From an uncultured Bacteroidales bacterium (GTDB lineage: Bacteria; Bacteroidota; Bacteroidia; Bacteroidales; UBA3663), in the NCBI GenBank assembly GCA_937899265.1, contig CALBPV010000001.1:1-59864 (forward strand): a stretch of DNA of 59,864 nucleotides, given 5' to 3'. Below are positions 24,116-32,123 of this stretch, one piece after another. Position numbers and translations under genes: made by a program. A model generated the notes under the pieces. It saw nothing but the letters and a program-made list of their open reading frames with translations. It had not been told where the DNA came from and did no database searches. The stretch's first letter is position 1. Each line of letters starts with the position of its first letter.

Positions 24116-26590
24116 ATGAACAGGCTGACATTTACACTCCTTTCACTTTTCATCCTTGTGCCCGGGCTCCGGGCTCAAGTGGCCGATTTTTTCCGTTATC
24201 AGCAAGCCACGGCACAGGAGAAACTTTACATCTCCACAGACCGCCCTTATTATCAGGCGGGCGACACTCTTTGGTTCCGCGGTACATTGGCCTCGGCCGA
24301 CCGTCTGTCGTATGTTGTCAAATCCAACTATATCACCGTCGAACTCCTCAATGCGGCCGACCGCCTCGTGATGCGGCGCAAGGTGTTGCGTTCCGGACTT
24401 TGTTTTGACCATTGTCTGCCACTTCCCAACGAACTTCGTACGGGCGAATACACCCTTCGCGGCTACACGTCGTGGATGCAGAATTTTCCGGAGGACTTCC
24501 TCTTCTCGCGCAAGCTCACCGTCATCAATCCTTCCGAGCCTTCGGAAGCCGATGTCCGCATCAATCCCGAGTTCGGCATACAGTTCTTCCCCGAGGGCGG
24601 CACGCTTCTGGCAGGACAGTCTCAGCGGGTGGCCTTCAAGGCCGAGGGTAACAACGGTCTTCCGATGCCGGTTCGCGTGGTCGTCAAGGATGCAGCGGGA
24701 CGCGAACTTCTCTCCGTGCGCTCTGCCCACGATGGCATGGGCTCTTTCCTCCTTCCTGCCGATGTCGCATCGCCCCGGGCTTTCGTGAGTGCCTTGCAGT
24801 ATGCGGATTACGACATTCCGCTCCTCGACACGCTTTCGCAGCCTGTCGAAGGTGTCTTCCCCTTGCCGGAGCCTCAGTCGGAGGGTTATGCTCTACAGGT
24901 TCTTTCCCAAGACGAAACGGCGCTCTCCTGGCGTATTCTCTCTGCCCGTCCCGCTTCCGATTCGCTCACCCTTCTGCTCCACGCCGGAGCCCGGGTGGTG
25001 GCTTTGCAGCGTGTCATGCCGGGCGAAGGAACGCTTTCTCTGGCCCAGGCCCGCGAGGGCGTGAACCACCTTCTGCTGCTCGATGCTTCGGGACAGCTCG
25101 TTTCGCGTCGTCTCGTCTTCCGCCGCACAGCCTCCAAAGCTACGGGCGGCGACATCCGCATGACGTGGAATCCCCGGGAGGCGAAGGGCTACTGTGCCGT
25201 CAACCTCAGTCTGCAGGATGCTGCCGGACATCCCCTTCGCGGTGATTTCTCCATTTCCGTTACCGACTGCGGTTACGTCAATCCCTCCTATGAGCCTTTG
25301 CGCGACAATATCGTCTCCAACCTCCTGCTCACGAGCGACCTGAGGGGATATATCCACAATCCGGGATGGTACTTTCGGAATGCTTCGCCCGAGACCGATG
25401 CGGCTCTGGACCTCGTGATGCTCACCCACGGCTGGTGTCGTTTCCGCACCGACTCACTCGTCTTTGATGCCAATAGCGAGTTCACCTTCCCCTTGGAGGA
25501 GACAGAATATGTTTCCGGTCAAGTGACCCACCTGCCGGGCAGCCTCAAGAATCCCATGATTTCCATTGTCGATACGGTGAGCAACACCTTCGGTTCGGCT
25601 CGTCTCGACGATGACAACCGCTTCTTTGTCTCCGGTCTCAACTTCCCCGACCAGGCGCTGCTCAACCTGCGCATCACAGGCAAGCGTTCCATCAAACCCG
25701 AATTCACCTTTGACCCTGAGGTCTTCCCTGAGCCTGCCCATAGGGAGCCTTTCCGTAGGGACTTTGCGTCCTACGTCATGAATCAGGCCGAACGAGAGCT
25801 CTTCATCGGTCGCGACGGCATGCGCACCGTCATGCTCGACAACATCGTCGTCACCGACAAACGCAAGTCGCAGTCTCCCTTCTTCAAAGGGATTGCCACC
25901 GAACGCTATCGCGAGGCCGACTATCTGGCCAACAACTACGACCTCCATGAATACAACGACGCGCTCCAGCTCATCAACCAGGTCATCGAGAGCGAGTGGT
26001 CGCTGCGCCTCTCTCCCCTCAGCGAGACCTCCGACGAGGCCGGTTCCTGGAATCAGTCGGAAGAGTCGTCTGCGGCCAACGCTTTTGTCAACAATAACAG
26101 TTCAACGCGTTCGTGGGGCACATGGGGTACTTTCGTCATCAACGATGAGCACTACAGCAATGCTTTCTCGGCCATCGGTGTTCTGCGCCGTATCCGTTCC
26201 AAGGACATAGCCCGTATCGAAATCATAGACCATCAGGAGAACGCTATCGAACCCTTCACGGGCAAGGTGGCTCTCATTGTGATTCTCAAGGAAGGTGCTG
26301 TCATCCAGAGCGGCAATCTCGACGGGCGGTTTGCCACTTTCCGCCGCTTCGGCTATACGCCTGCCCAGGATTTCTACAATCCCATCTACGCCACTCCCGA
26401 GCAACGTTTCGAGCCGCTTTTCCCCGACCTACGCAAAACGCTCCGCTGGATTCCTTCTCTCCAGACCGACGCAGAGGGGCACACACAGTTCGACTTCTAC
26501 AATTCCGACCACACAGGTCCGCGTCAGATTACGGTCTCCGGCCTCACGTTCGACGGACGTCCGGTCCATCTCACCCGTGTCATCGAGTAA
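24116..26590 (+). CDS. Exported MG2-domain protein with a plug-like C-terminal region
   Basis: 824 residues with a signal peptide (MNRLTFTLLSLFILVPGLRAQ). EKLYISTDRPYYQAGDTLWFRG at about 35-56 is the start of the alpha-2-macroglobulin MG2 domain; further beta-sandwich repeats follow. Residues about 565-740 resemble a TonB-receptor plug (MLDNIVVTDKRK, then FVINDEHYSNAF and IARIEIIDHQENA with GKVALIVILK), but no barrel follows. Such proteins are common beside outer-membrane barrels in Bacteroidetes; their role in uptake or envelope function is not established. It shares an operon with the preceding barrel protein. Confidence 0.75.
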   Translation: MNRLTFTLLSLFILVPGLRAQVADFFRYQQATAQEKLYISTDRPYYQAGDTLWFRGTLASADRLSYVVKSNYITVELLNAADRLVMRRKVLRSGLCFDHCLPLPNELRTGEYTLRGYTSWMQNFPEDFLFSRKLTVINPSEPSEADVRINPEFGIQFFPEGGTLLAGQSQRVAFKAEGNNGLPMPVRVVVKDAAGRELLSVRSAHDGMGSFLLPADVASPRAFVSALQYADYDIPLLDTLSQPVEGVFPLPEPQSEGYALQVLSQDETALSWRILSARPASDSLTLLLHAGARVVALQRVMPGEGTLSLAQAREGVNHLLLLDASGQLVSRRLVFRRTASKATGGDIRMTWNPREAKGYCAVNLSLQDAAGHPLRGDFSISVTDCGYVNPSYEPLRDNIVSNLLLTSDLRGYIHNPGWYFRNASPETDAALDLVMLTHGWCRFRTDSLVFDANSEFTFPLEETEYVSGQVTHLPGSLKNPMISIVDTVSNTFGSARLDDDNRFFVSGLNFPDQALLNLRITGKRSIKPEFTFDPEVFPEPAHREPFRRDFASYVMNQAERELFIGRDGMRTVMLDNIVVTDKRKSQSPFFKGIATERYREADYLANNYDLHEYNDALQLINQVIESEWSLRLSPLSETSDEAGSWNQSEESSAANAFVNNNSSTRSWGTWGTFVINDEHYSNAFSAIGVLRRIRSKDIARIEIIDHQENAIEPFTGKVALIVILKEGAVIQSGNLDGRFATFRRFGYTPAQDFYNPIYATPEQRFEPLFPDLRKTLRWIPSLQTDAEGHTQFDFYNSDHTGPRQITVSGLTFDGRPVHLTRVIE

Positions 26591-27035
26591 CCGGCAGAAC
26601 CTCCGGCAGGAAGTTTTTTTTCATTGTCAGACTACCGGACTCAAGGGCTCTCCCTACAAAATTGCCAAAACCTTGCCTGGAATTTAGGCGAGGTTTTGGC
26701 ATTTACGGAACCCTCCATCGGAATCCGATGGACCCAAAGTCAAGTGCCAAAAGCTTGCCTAGAATCTGGGCGACGTTTTGGCAGTTGCGGAAGCCTCCAT
26801 CGTCGGACGATAGACCAAAAGTCAAGTGCCAAAAGCTTGCCTACATTCTGGGCGACGTTTTGGCAGTTGCGGAAACCGCCATCGATAATCGATAGACCCA
26901 AAGTCAAGTGCCAAAAGCTTGCCTACAATCTGGGCGACGTTTTGGCACTTTTGTATTGTCTGCTGTAAAATTATCTGCTGTAAATCGGGATGACCGCTAT
27001 AAAACTCCTCTTGTTTTCAAGGGCAAATCAAGCTT
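26591..27035. other. Gene-free stretch containing the 82-bp array
   Basis: No gene is supported. It holds a T8 run (26613-26620) soon after the MG2 gene, the 82-bp tandem array (26664-26947), and TCTGCTGTAAA twice near 26959 and 26974. Open frames across the array exist in more than one phase but are by-products of the repeat: the period is not a multiple of three. Confidence 0.8.
26664..26947 (+). repeat. Tandem array, exact 82-bp period, two palindromes per unit
   Basis: Three full units (26664-26745, 26746-26827, 26828-26909) and a partial fourth (26910-26947), all without length change. Hairpin A spans unit positions 1-37. In unit 1 it pairs as GCCAAAACCTTGCCT with AGGCGAGGTTTTGGC (one G-T pair). 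In units 2 and 3 two central pairs become mismatches, while the outer seven and inner pairs remain. Hairpin B spans positions 52-68: CCATCGGAATCCGATGG in unit 1, CCATCGTCGGACGATAG in unit 2, CCATCGATAATCGATAG in unit 3. Its inner four bases differ in every unit but stay self-complementary. The linkers (CGGAA, AAAGTCAAGT) are nearly constant. Confidence 0.92.
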
Positions 27036-28178
27036 TTATCCTTCGTAGAGTTTCAGGTAGGCATCCATCATCTGGCGGGCGAGCCGTCGGGCATCGAACA
27101 TGCGGCGGCAGTATTCCTGTCCCCGTTGTATCATTGCGTTGCGGAGGTCTGTGTTGTTGAGCACATCTTGAATTGCCTGCGCGATTTCATCCGGATTGTC
27201 GGGATTGATGAGACAGGCATCGGGCCCGGCGGCTTCGGGCAGCGACGAGACATTGGACGTGATGACAGGAGCTCCCTGAAGTTCGGCTTCCACAACGGGG
27301 AGGCCGAATCCCTCGTAGTAGGAGGGATAGATGAAACATTGGCACACGGTATAAAGGGCCTGAAGTACCCGGTTGTCGCGGATGTTGGAAACAATGCGCA
27401 CGGAGTCGCTGAGACCGTGCTGGGTGATGTAGGCTTCGCAGAGACTCTGATAGCTGCGGCCTTTTCCCACCACAAGGAGGAAGGGCCGTTTCTCGCGCGG
27501 TGTCAGTTCGAGGGCTTTGATAAGGGTCAGGAGGTTCTTGCGTCGGTTGATGCTGCCCACGTTGAGGATGAACCTGTCGGGCAGGTCGGCGACAGCATTG
27601 TGGACGAGGTCCCAGGCTTCCTGATAGGGGATGGGGGTATAGTATTCGGTAGCCACAGGCTGGTAGATGACATCCACCTTGCCGGGATCGACACCGTAGT
27701 AGTGGTGAAGGTCGTCTTTGGTGGATTGCGAGATGGCAATGATACGGTCGCTGTGGCGACAGGCATAGCTGAACTTCCAGTTATAGATGATGCGGTCCCA
27801 CCAATGGTACATCTCGGGGAAGGTCTTGAAGCAGACATCGTGGATGGTGACCAAAGTGTAGATGCCTCTCACCTTGGTGGAGGTGGGTATCTCATGGCTG
27901 AGGCCGTGGAAGATCTCCACCCCGTGGGATTTGAGCTTGTGGCCCACCCACAGCGTGCGCCAAAGAGCGCCGCGCAGCAGTCCGTGGGGCGTTACCACCC
28001 GGAACCGTTTGTCGGCCAGAATGGCATCTGTCTCGGGACGATGCCGGATTTTGGGTGTGTAGAGTATGTACTCGTGTTCGGGGAAAGCGTCAGCCAACGA
28101 CAATATCAGGCTGCGGCTGTAGTTGCCCAGACCGGTGAAGTTATTGAACACACGTTTGGCATCGAACCCTATTCTCAT
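27036..28178 (-). CDS. Glycosyltransferase family 4 (GT-B fold)
   Basis: 380 residues, a full GT-B enzyme. The N-terminal half contains GLGNYSRSLILSLA (glycine-rich acceptor loop) and TLVTIHDVCFKTFPEMY. The C-terminal half has FILNVGSINRRKNLLTLIKAL (start of the nucleotide-sugar domain) and the EX7E motif in YPSYYEGFGLPVVEAELQG. No membrane segment, so cytoplasmic or peripheral. It probably adds a sugar to a surface glycan or glycolipid, but no polysaccharide cluster surrounds it. It is 6 bases downstream of the YitT gene on the same strand. Confidence 0.9.
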   Translation of the reverse strand: MRIGFDAKRVFNNFTGLGNYSRSLILSLADAFPEHEYILYTPKIRHRPETDAILADKRFRVVTPHGLLRGALWRTLWVGHKLKSHGVEIFHGLSHEIPTSTKVRGIYTLVTIHDVCFKTFPEMYHWWDRIIYNWKFSYACRHSDRIIAISQSTKDDLHHYYGVDPGKVDVIYQPVATEYYTPIPYQEAWDLVHNAVADLPDRFILNVGSINRRKNLLTLIKALELTPREKRPFLLVVGKGRSYQSLCEAYITQHGLSDSVRIVSNIRDNRVLQALYTVCQCFIYPSYYEGFGLPVVEAELQGAPVITSNVSSLPEAAGPDACLINPDNPDEIAQAIQDVLNNTDLRNAMIQRGQEYCRRMFDARRLARQMMDAYLKLYEG

Positions 28179-28184
28179 ACTGAA

Positions 28185-29075
28185 CTATTTGATGCGGTCA
28201 AATCCCTCGCCGAAGACACCGGTGCAGTTGGTCTGCGATACCATGGCGTTGGGGTCGATGGATTTGATGATGGTGAATATATACCGGCTCTCGTACTTGC
28301 GACAGAGCACCATGACAACCTCGACATCCTTCTTGGAATACCAGCCTTCACCCCTCAGTATGGTCACGCCGCGTCCGGCCTGCATATTGACAGCGTCGGC
28401 AATCTCGACATAGTGCTTGGAGATGATGAGGAACTGAACCGTCTGACGTGAACCGTTGATGACATAGTCGGTCACAATGCTGGCCACAAGGAGATAGACG
28501 ATGCCGTAAACAATGGTCTCGGCCGAATGGAAGAGAAACCACGACGAAGAGATGATGACCAAATCGACCAATTGCATGGCGCGGCCGAACGACATATTGG
28601 TGTGCTTGGCCAGCAGAGCCACCACAATGTCGGTACCGCCGGTGGAGCCGTTGTGGCTGATGGCAATGCCCAGTCCGATGCCGGCAATGATGCCGCCGAT
28701 GAGCAGGTGCATGAACCGGTCCTGACCGGGAGTGACCAGTGGGAAGGATTCAAAAACACTTTGGGCAATGCTGAGGAAGAACGACAGCGCGATGACACCC
28801 ATGATGGTGCGTATCACAAACTGACGGCTCAGGGCCTTGAAGGCGGTGAGCAACAGCAGTCCGTTGATGACCAGCACAGCCGGACCCACGGGAATCTTGA
28901 AAGCATAGTAGAGCAACGCCGCAATACCGGCCACTCCGCCCGAAACAATCTTTTCGGGCAGAATGAAAGCCGAGAACCCCACTGCGTAGATGGCGCAGCC
29001 CAGAAACACGAAGAGTGTGTCCTTAATCTGGAGTTTGACGAGGCGGTTGTTTACGTTATCCTGGAATTTGCTCAT
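28185..29075 (-). CDS. YitT-family membrane protein (DUF161 plus DUF2179)
   Basis: 296 residues from the ATG at 29075, which overlaps the leuS stop (TGATG). Residues about 20-205 carry five or six membrane helices with the conserved GGVAGIAALLYY and HNGSTGGTDIVVALLAK segments. The C-terminal 80 residues (QFLIISKHYVEIADAVN, GVTILRGEGWYSKKDVEVV) are the soluble DUF2179 domain. The function of the family is unknown; a transport or signalling role has been proposed. Translational coupling to leuS is probable but need not imply a shared role. Confidence 0.88.
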   Translation of the reverse strand: MSKFQDNVNNRLVKLQIKDTLFVFLGCAIYAVGFSAFILPEKIVSGGVAGIAALLYYAFKIPVGPAVLVINGLLLLTAFKALSRQFVIRTIMGVIALSFFLSIAQSVFESFPLVTPGQDRFMHLLIGGIIAGIGLGIAISHNGSTGGTDIVVALLAKHTNMSFGRAMQLVDLVIISSSWFLFHSAETIVYGIVYLLVASIVTDYVINGSRQTVQFLIISKHYVEIADAVNMQAGRGVTILRGEGWYSKKDVEVVMVLCRKYESRYIFTIIKSIDPNAMVSQTNCTGVFGEGFDRIK

Positions 29076-31906
29076 CACAGCACGACGTTAACAATCTTGC
29101 GAGGCACGATGATAATCTTCCTGGGAGTCTTGCCCTGAATCCACTTCTTGGCATCGGGGTGAGCCAGCACGGCCTTTTCGATGTCGGCGTTCACGGCATC
29201 GGCGGGGAAGTCCATTGTGAGACGTACCTTGCCCTGAATTTGGATGGCGTAGCGGAAGGATGACTCGACAAGATACTTCTCGTCCCACCGGGGCCATTGG
29301 GCGTCACACACGGTGGTGGCATTGCCGAGGTTGTGCCACAACTCCTCGGCGATGTGGGGAGCAAAGGGTGCCAGCAAAACAACCACTTGGGAGAGCACCT
29401 CTCGCGAGACACATTTCTGCTGAGCCAGTTCGCCCACGGCAATCATGAAGGCCGGAATGGCTGTGTTGTAGGAGAAGTTTTCGATGTCCTGAGTGACTTT
29501 CTTAATCAGCTTGTGGAGGGTCTTGAGGCTGTCGGTCGAGGGTTCAACGTCGGCAGGAAGGAATTCTTCGCCCTTCCAGAAGAGAGCCCACAGTTTCTTG
29601 AGAAAACGGAAAGAACCGTCGATGCCGGCCGTATCCCAAGGCTTGGACTGCTCGATGGGGCCGAGGAACATTTCGTAGAGACGCAAGGTGTCGGCACCGT
29701 ATCGGTCGCAGATGTCGTCGGGATTGACAACGTTGTATTTCGACTTGGACATCTTCTCGACGGCCCATCCGCAGACATATTTGCCGTCCTCGAGAATGAA
29801 TTCGGCATCGGCGTATTCAGGACGCCATGCGCGGAAGGCTTCGGTGTCGAGCACATCGTTGTGGACGAGGCTGATGTCGCAGAGCAGGGGGGTGGTCTCG
29901 TACTGATTCTTGAGGTTGAGAGATACGAACTTGTTGGTGCCCTGTACGCGATAGACGTAGTTGCTGCGGCCCTGAATCATGCCCTGATTGATGAGCTTCT
30001 GGAAAGGCTCCTCTACACAGCTCCATCCGAAGTCGTGGAGGAATTTGTTCCAGAAACGGGAGTAGATGAGGTGTCCCGTGGCGTGTTCGGAGCCTCCCAG
30101 ATAGAGATCGACATTCTTCCAGTAGTTGTCGGCTTCGGGCGAGACAAGAGCCTCATCGTTCTTGGGGTCCATATAGCGGAGGTAGTAGGCCGACGAGCCG
30201 GCGAAACCGGGCATTGTGCAGAGTTCCAGGGGGAAGACGGTTTTCCCGTCGATGAGTGCTTTATCGACCACTTGGCGATTCACTTCGTCCCAAGCCCACA
30301 CCTGCGCATTGCCGAGTGGCGGTTCGCCCGTCTCGGTGGGCTTGAATTCCTTCACTTCCGGCAAGCGGAGGGGCAGACATTCCTCGGGCAGCATGTAGGG
30401 CATGCCGTCCATGTAGTAGGCCGGGAAGGGTTCGCCCCAGTAGCGCTGACGCGAGAAGATGGCATCGCGCAGGCGGTAGTTGACCTTGACGCGGCCTATG
30501 CCCTTGCGGGTTACATATTCTTTGGTGGCAGCAATGGCTTCCTTGACGGTCAGGCCGTTGAGCGAGAAAGCGGGGTCGGCAGCATGTCCCTCGCGGGGCG
30601 AGTTGACCATGATGCCCTCTTTGGCATCGAAACTTTCCTCGCTCACATCGGCACCCTCGATGAGGGGGATGACGGGCAGGTTGAAGTGACGGGCGAAAGC
30701 ATAGTCTCGCGAGTCGTGGGCAGGAACGGCCATGATGGCACCTGTGCCGTAGCCGGCCAACACATAATCGGAAATCCAAATGGGCACCTCGTCACCCGTG
30801 AAAGGATTGACGGCATACGACCCGGAGAACACACCGGAAACCTTGTGGTCGGTCTTGCGTTCAAGTTCGGTCTTCTTCTTGGTGGCTTCGAGATAGGCAT
30901 CGACGGCTGGCTTCTGTGTTGCCGTAGTGACTTGGGCCACATATTCGCTTTCGGGGGCAAGAACCATGAAGGTCACACCGAACATCGTGTCGGCACGGGT
31001 GGTGAAGATGGTGAATTTCACGTCGCTGTCCTTGACTGAGAAGACCACTTCGGTACCTTCGGAACGGCCAATCCAGTTGCGCTGGGTTTCTTTGAGCGAA
31101 TCGGTCCACTGGATGGTGTCGAGACCGTCGAGGAGGCGCTGGGCATAGGCCGAGATACGGAGGTTCCATTGGCGCATCTTCTTCTGTTCGACGGGGAATC
31201 CGCCACGCTCGGAGAGGCCGTTGACCACCTCGTCATTGGCCAGCACCGTGCCCAAACCGGGACACCAGTTCACCACGCTCTCGCCGAGGTAGGCGATGCG
31301 GTAGTTCATGAGCACCTGCTGTTTCTCCTTCTCGCCCATGGCCTTCCATTCGGCAGCGCTGAAGGAGAGTTCTTCGGAGCAGGCGGCATTGACACCTGCA
31401 GTGCCGCCGGCGGCAAAACGGGCCTCAAGGTCGGCGACGGGACGGGCTTTGCCGAGGTCGTTGTCGAAGTAGCTGAGGAACATTTTGCGGAAGGCCCACT
31501 GCGTCCATTTGTAGTAGCCAGGGTCGCAGGTGCGCACTTCGCGGCTCCAGTCGAACGAGAAGCCGATGCGGTTGAGCTGCTCGCGATAGCGGTCGATGTT
31601 GCGGAAGGTCGTCACCTCGGGGTGCTGACCGGTCTGTATGGCATACTGTTCGGCGGGCAGGCCATAGGCATCATAGCCCATGGGATGGAGCACGTTGAAT
31701 CCGTTGAGACGTTTGTAGCGGGCAAATATGTCGCTCGCAATGTAGCCCAGAGGGTGTCCCACGTGGAGTCCTGCTCCGGAGGGATAGGGGAACATGTCGA
31801 GCACATAGTACTTGGGTCTCTTTTCGTCAATGGCTACTCGATAGGTGCCTTGGGCCACCCACTCTGCCTGCCACTTCTTTTCGATGTCTCTGAAATTATA
31901 TTCCAT
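29075..31906 (-). CDS. leuS: Leucyl-tRNA synthetase
   Basis: 943 residues from the ATG at 31906 (MEYNFRDIEKKWQ); the frame runs 55 codons further upstream, but that part covers the promoter and is not conserved-looking. The HIGH motif is H48-V-G-H51 in PSGAGLHVGHPLGY and the KMSKS loop is in VEKMSKSKYNVVNPDD. The editing (CP1) domain includes the Thr-rich FTIFTTRADTMFGVTFM and GYGTGAIMAVPAHDSRD. The length is slightly above that of Escherichia coli LeuS (860). Charges tRNA-Leu in the cytoplasm. Confidence 0.97.
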   Translation of the reverse strand: MEYNFRDIEKKWQAEWVAQGTYRVAIDEKRPKYYVLDMFPYPSGAGLHVGHPLGYIASDIFARYKRLNGFNVLHPMGYDAYGLPAEQYAIQTGQHPEVTTFRNIDRYREQLNRIGFSFDWSREVRTCDPGYYKWTQWAFRKMFLSYFDNDLGKARPVADLEARFAAGGTAGVNAACSEELSFSAAEWKAMGEKEKQQVLMNYRIAYLGESVVNWCPGLGTVLANDEVVNGLSERGGFPVEQKKMRQWNLRISAYAQRLLDGLDTIQWTDSLKETQRNWIGRSEGTEVVFSVKDSDVKFTIFTTRADTMFGVTFMVLAPESEYVAQVTTATQKPAVDAYLEATKKKTELERKTDHKVSGVFSGSYAVNPFTGDEVPIWISDYVLAGYGTGAIMAVPAHDSRDYAFARHFNLPVIPLIEGADVSEESFDAKEGIMVNSPREGHAADPAFSLNGLTVKEAIAATKEYVTRKGIGRVKVNYRLRDAIFSRQRYWGEPFPAYYMDGMPYMLPEECLPLRLPEVKEFKPTETGEPPLGNAQVWAWDEVNRQVVDKALIDGKTVFPLELCTMPGFAGSSAYYLRYMDPKNDEALVSPEADNYWKNVDLYLGGSEHATGHLIYSRFWNKFLHDFGWSCVEEPFQKLINQGMIQGRSNYVYRVQGTNKFVSLNLKNQYETTPLLCDISLVHNDVLDTEAFRAWRPEYADAEFILEDGKYVCGWAVEKMSKSKYNVVNPDDICDRYGADTLRLYEMFLGPIEQSKPWDTAGIDGSFRFLKKLWALFWKGEEFLPADVEPSTDSLKTLHKLIKKVTQDIENFSYNTAIPAFMIAVGELAQQKCVSREVLSQVVVLLAPFAPHIAEELWHNLGNATTVCDAQWPRWDEKYLVESSFRYAIQIQGKVRLTMDFPADAVNADIEKAVLAHPDAKKWIQGKTPRKIIIVPRKIVNVVL

Positions 31907-31949
31907 AGCTGTGTCAATATTTTTGTTGTCTGATTTTAAATAACGGGCG

Positions 31950-31957
31950 CAAATATA
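31950..31957 (-). promoter_or_regulatory. -7 element of leuS
   Basis: TATATTTG on the minus strand, 43 bases before the leuS ATG at 31906. No good -33 box at the standard spacing. The A/T-rich stretch around 31958-31968 lies just upstream. Confidence 0.55.
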
Positions 31958-32061
31958 AGAAAAAAAATCCAAATTAGCTCTCCTTTGGCTCCGAAATCTG
32001 TCCTTTTCTCTCCTGGAGTCCCCGATTTTCGGCAAAATGATACTCACATAAACCAAAAAAC

Positions 32062-32100
32062 AGCCCGTCAAGTCGCGAATAGATGCAGGCTTGACGGGCT
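32062..32100 (-). terminator. Terminator of the M13 peptidase gene
   Basis: Perfect 11-bp stem AGCCCGTCAAG / CTTGACGGGCT with a 17-base loop. On the minus strand it is followed by GTTTTTTGG, and it lies 24 bases past the stop codon. Confidence 0.8.
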
Positions 32101-32123
32101 TAGGCAGTGGAGGCTGAGCCCCG

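Noticed and set aside
26664..26947. CRISPR array
   Set aside because: The repeat part is longer than the variable part, the variable bases are only the core of a palindrome, and no cas gene is present.
26664..26947. Integron cassette array (attC-like sites)
   Set aside because: Variable palindromes recall attC, but there are no cassette genes between units, no conserved core sites and no integrase.
26624..26968. Open frames of 77-114 codons across the 82-bp array
   Set aside because: They arise because the repeat lacks stops in some phases. The unit length shifts frame each time, and the products have no domain or start signals.
29297..31039. Long plus-strand frame opposite leuS
   Set aside because: A shadow; it lacks any known domain, while leuS is complete on the other strand.
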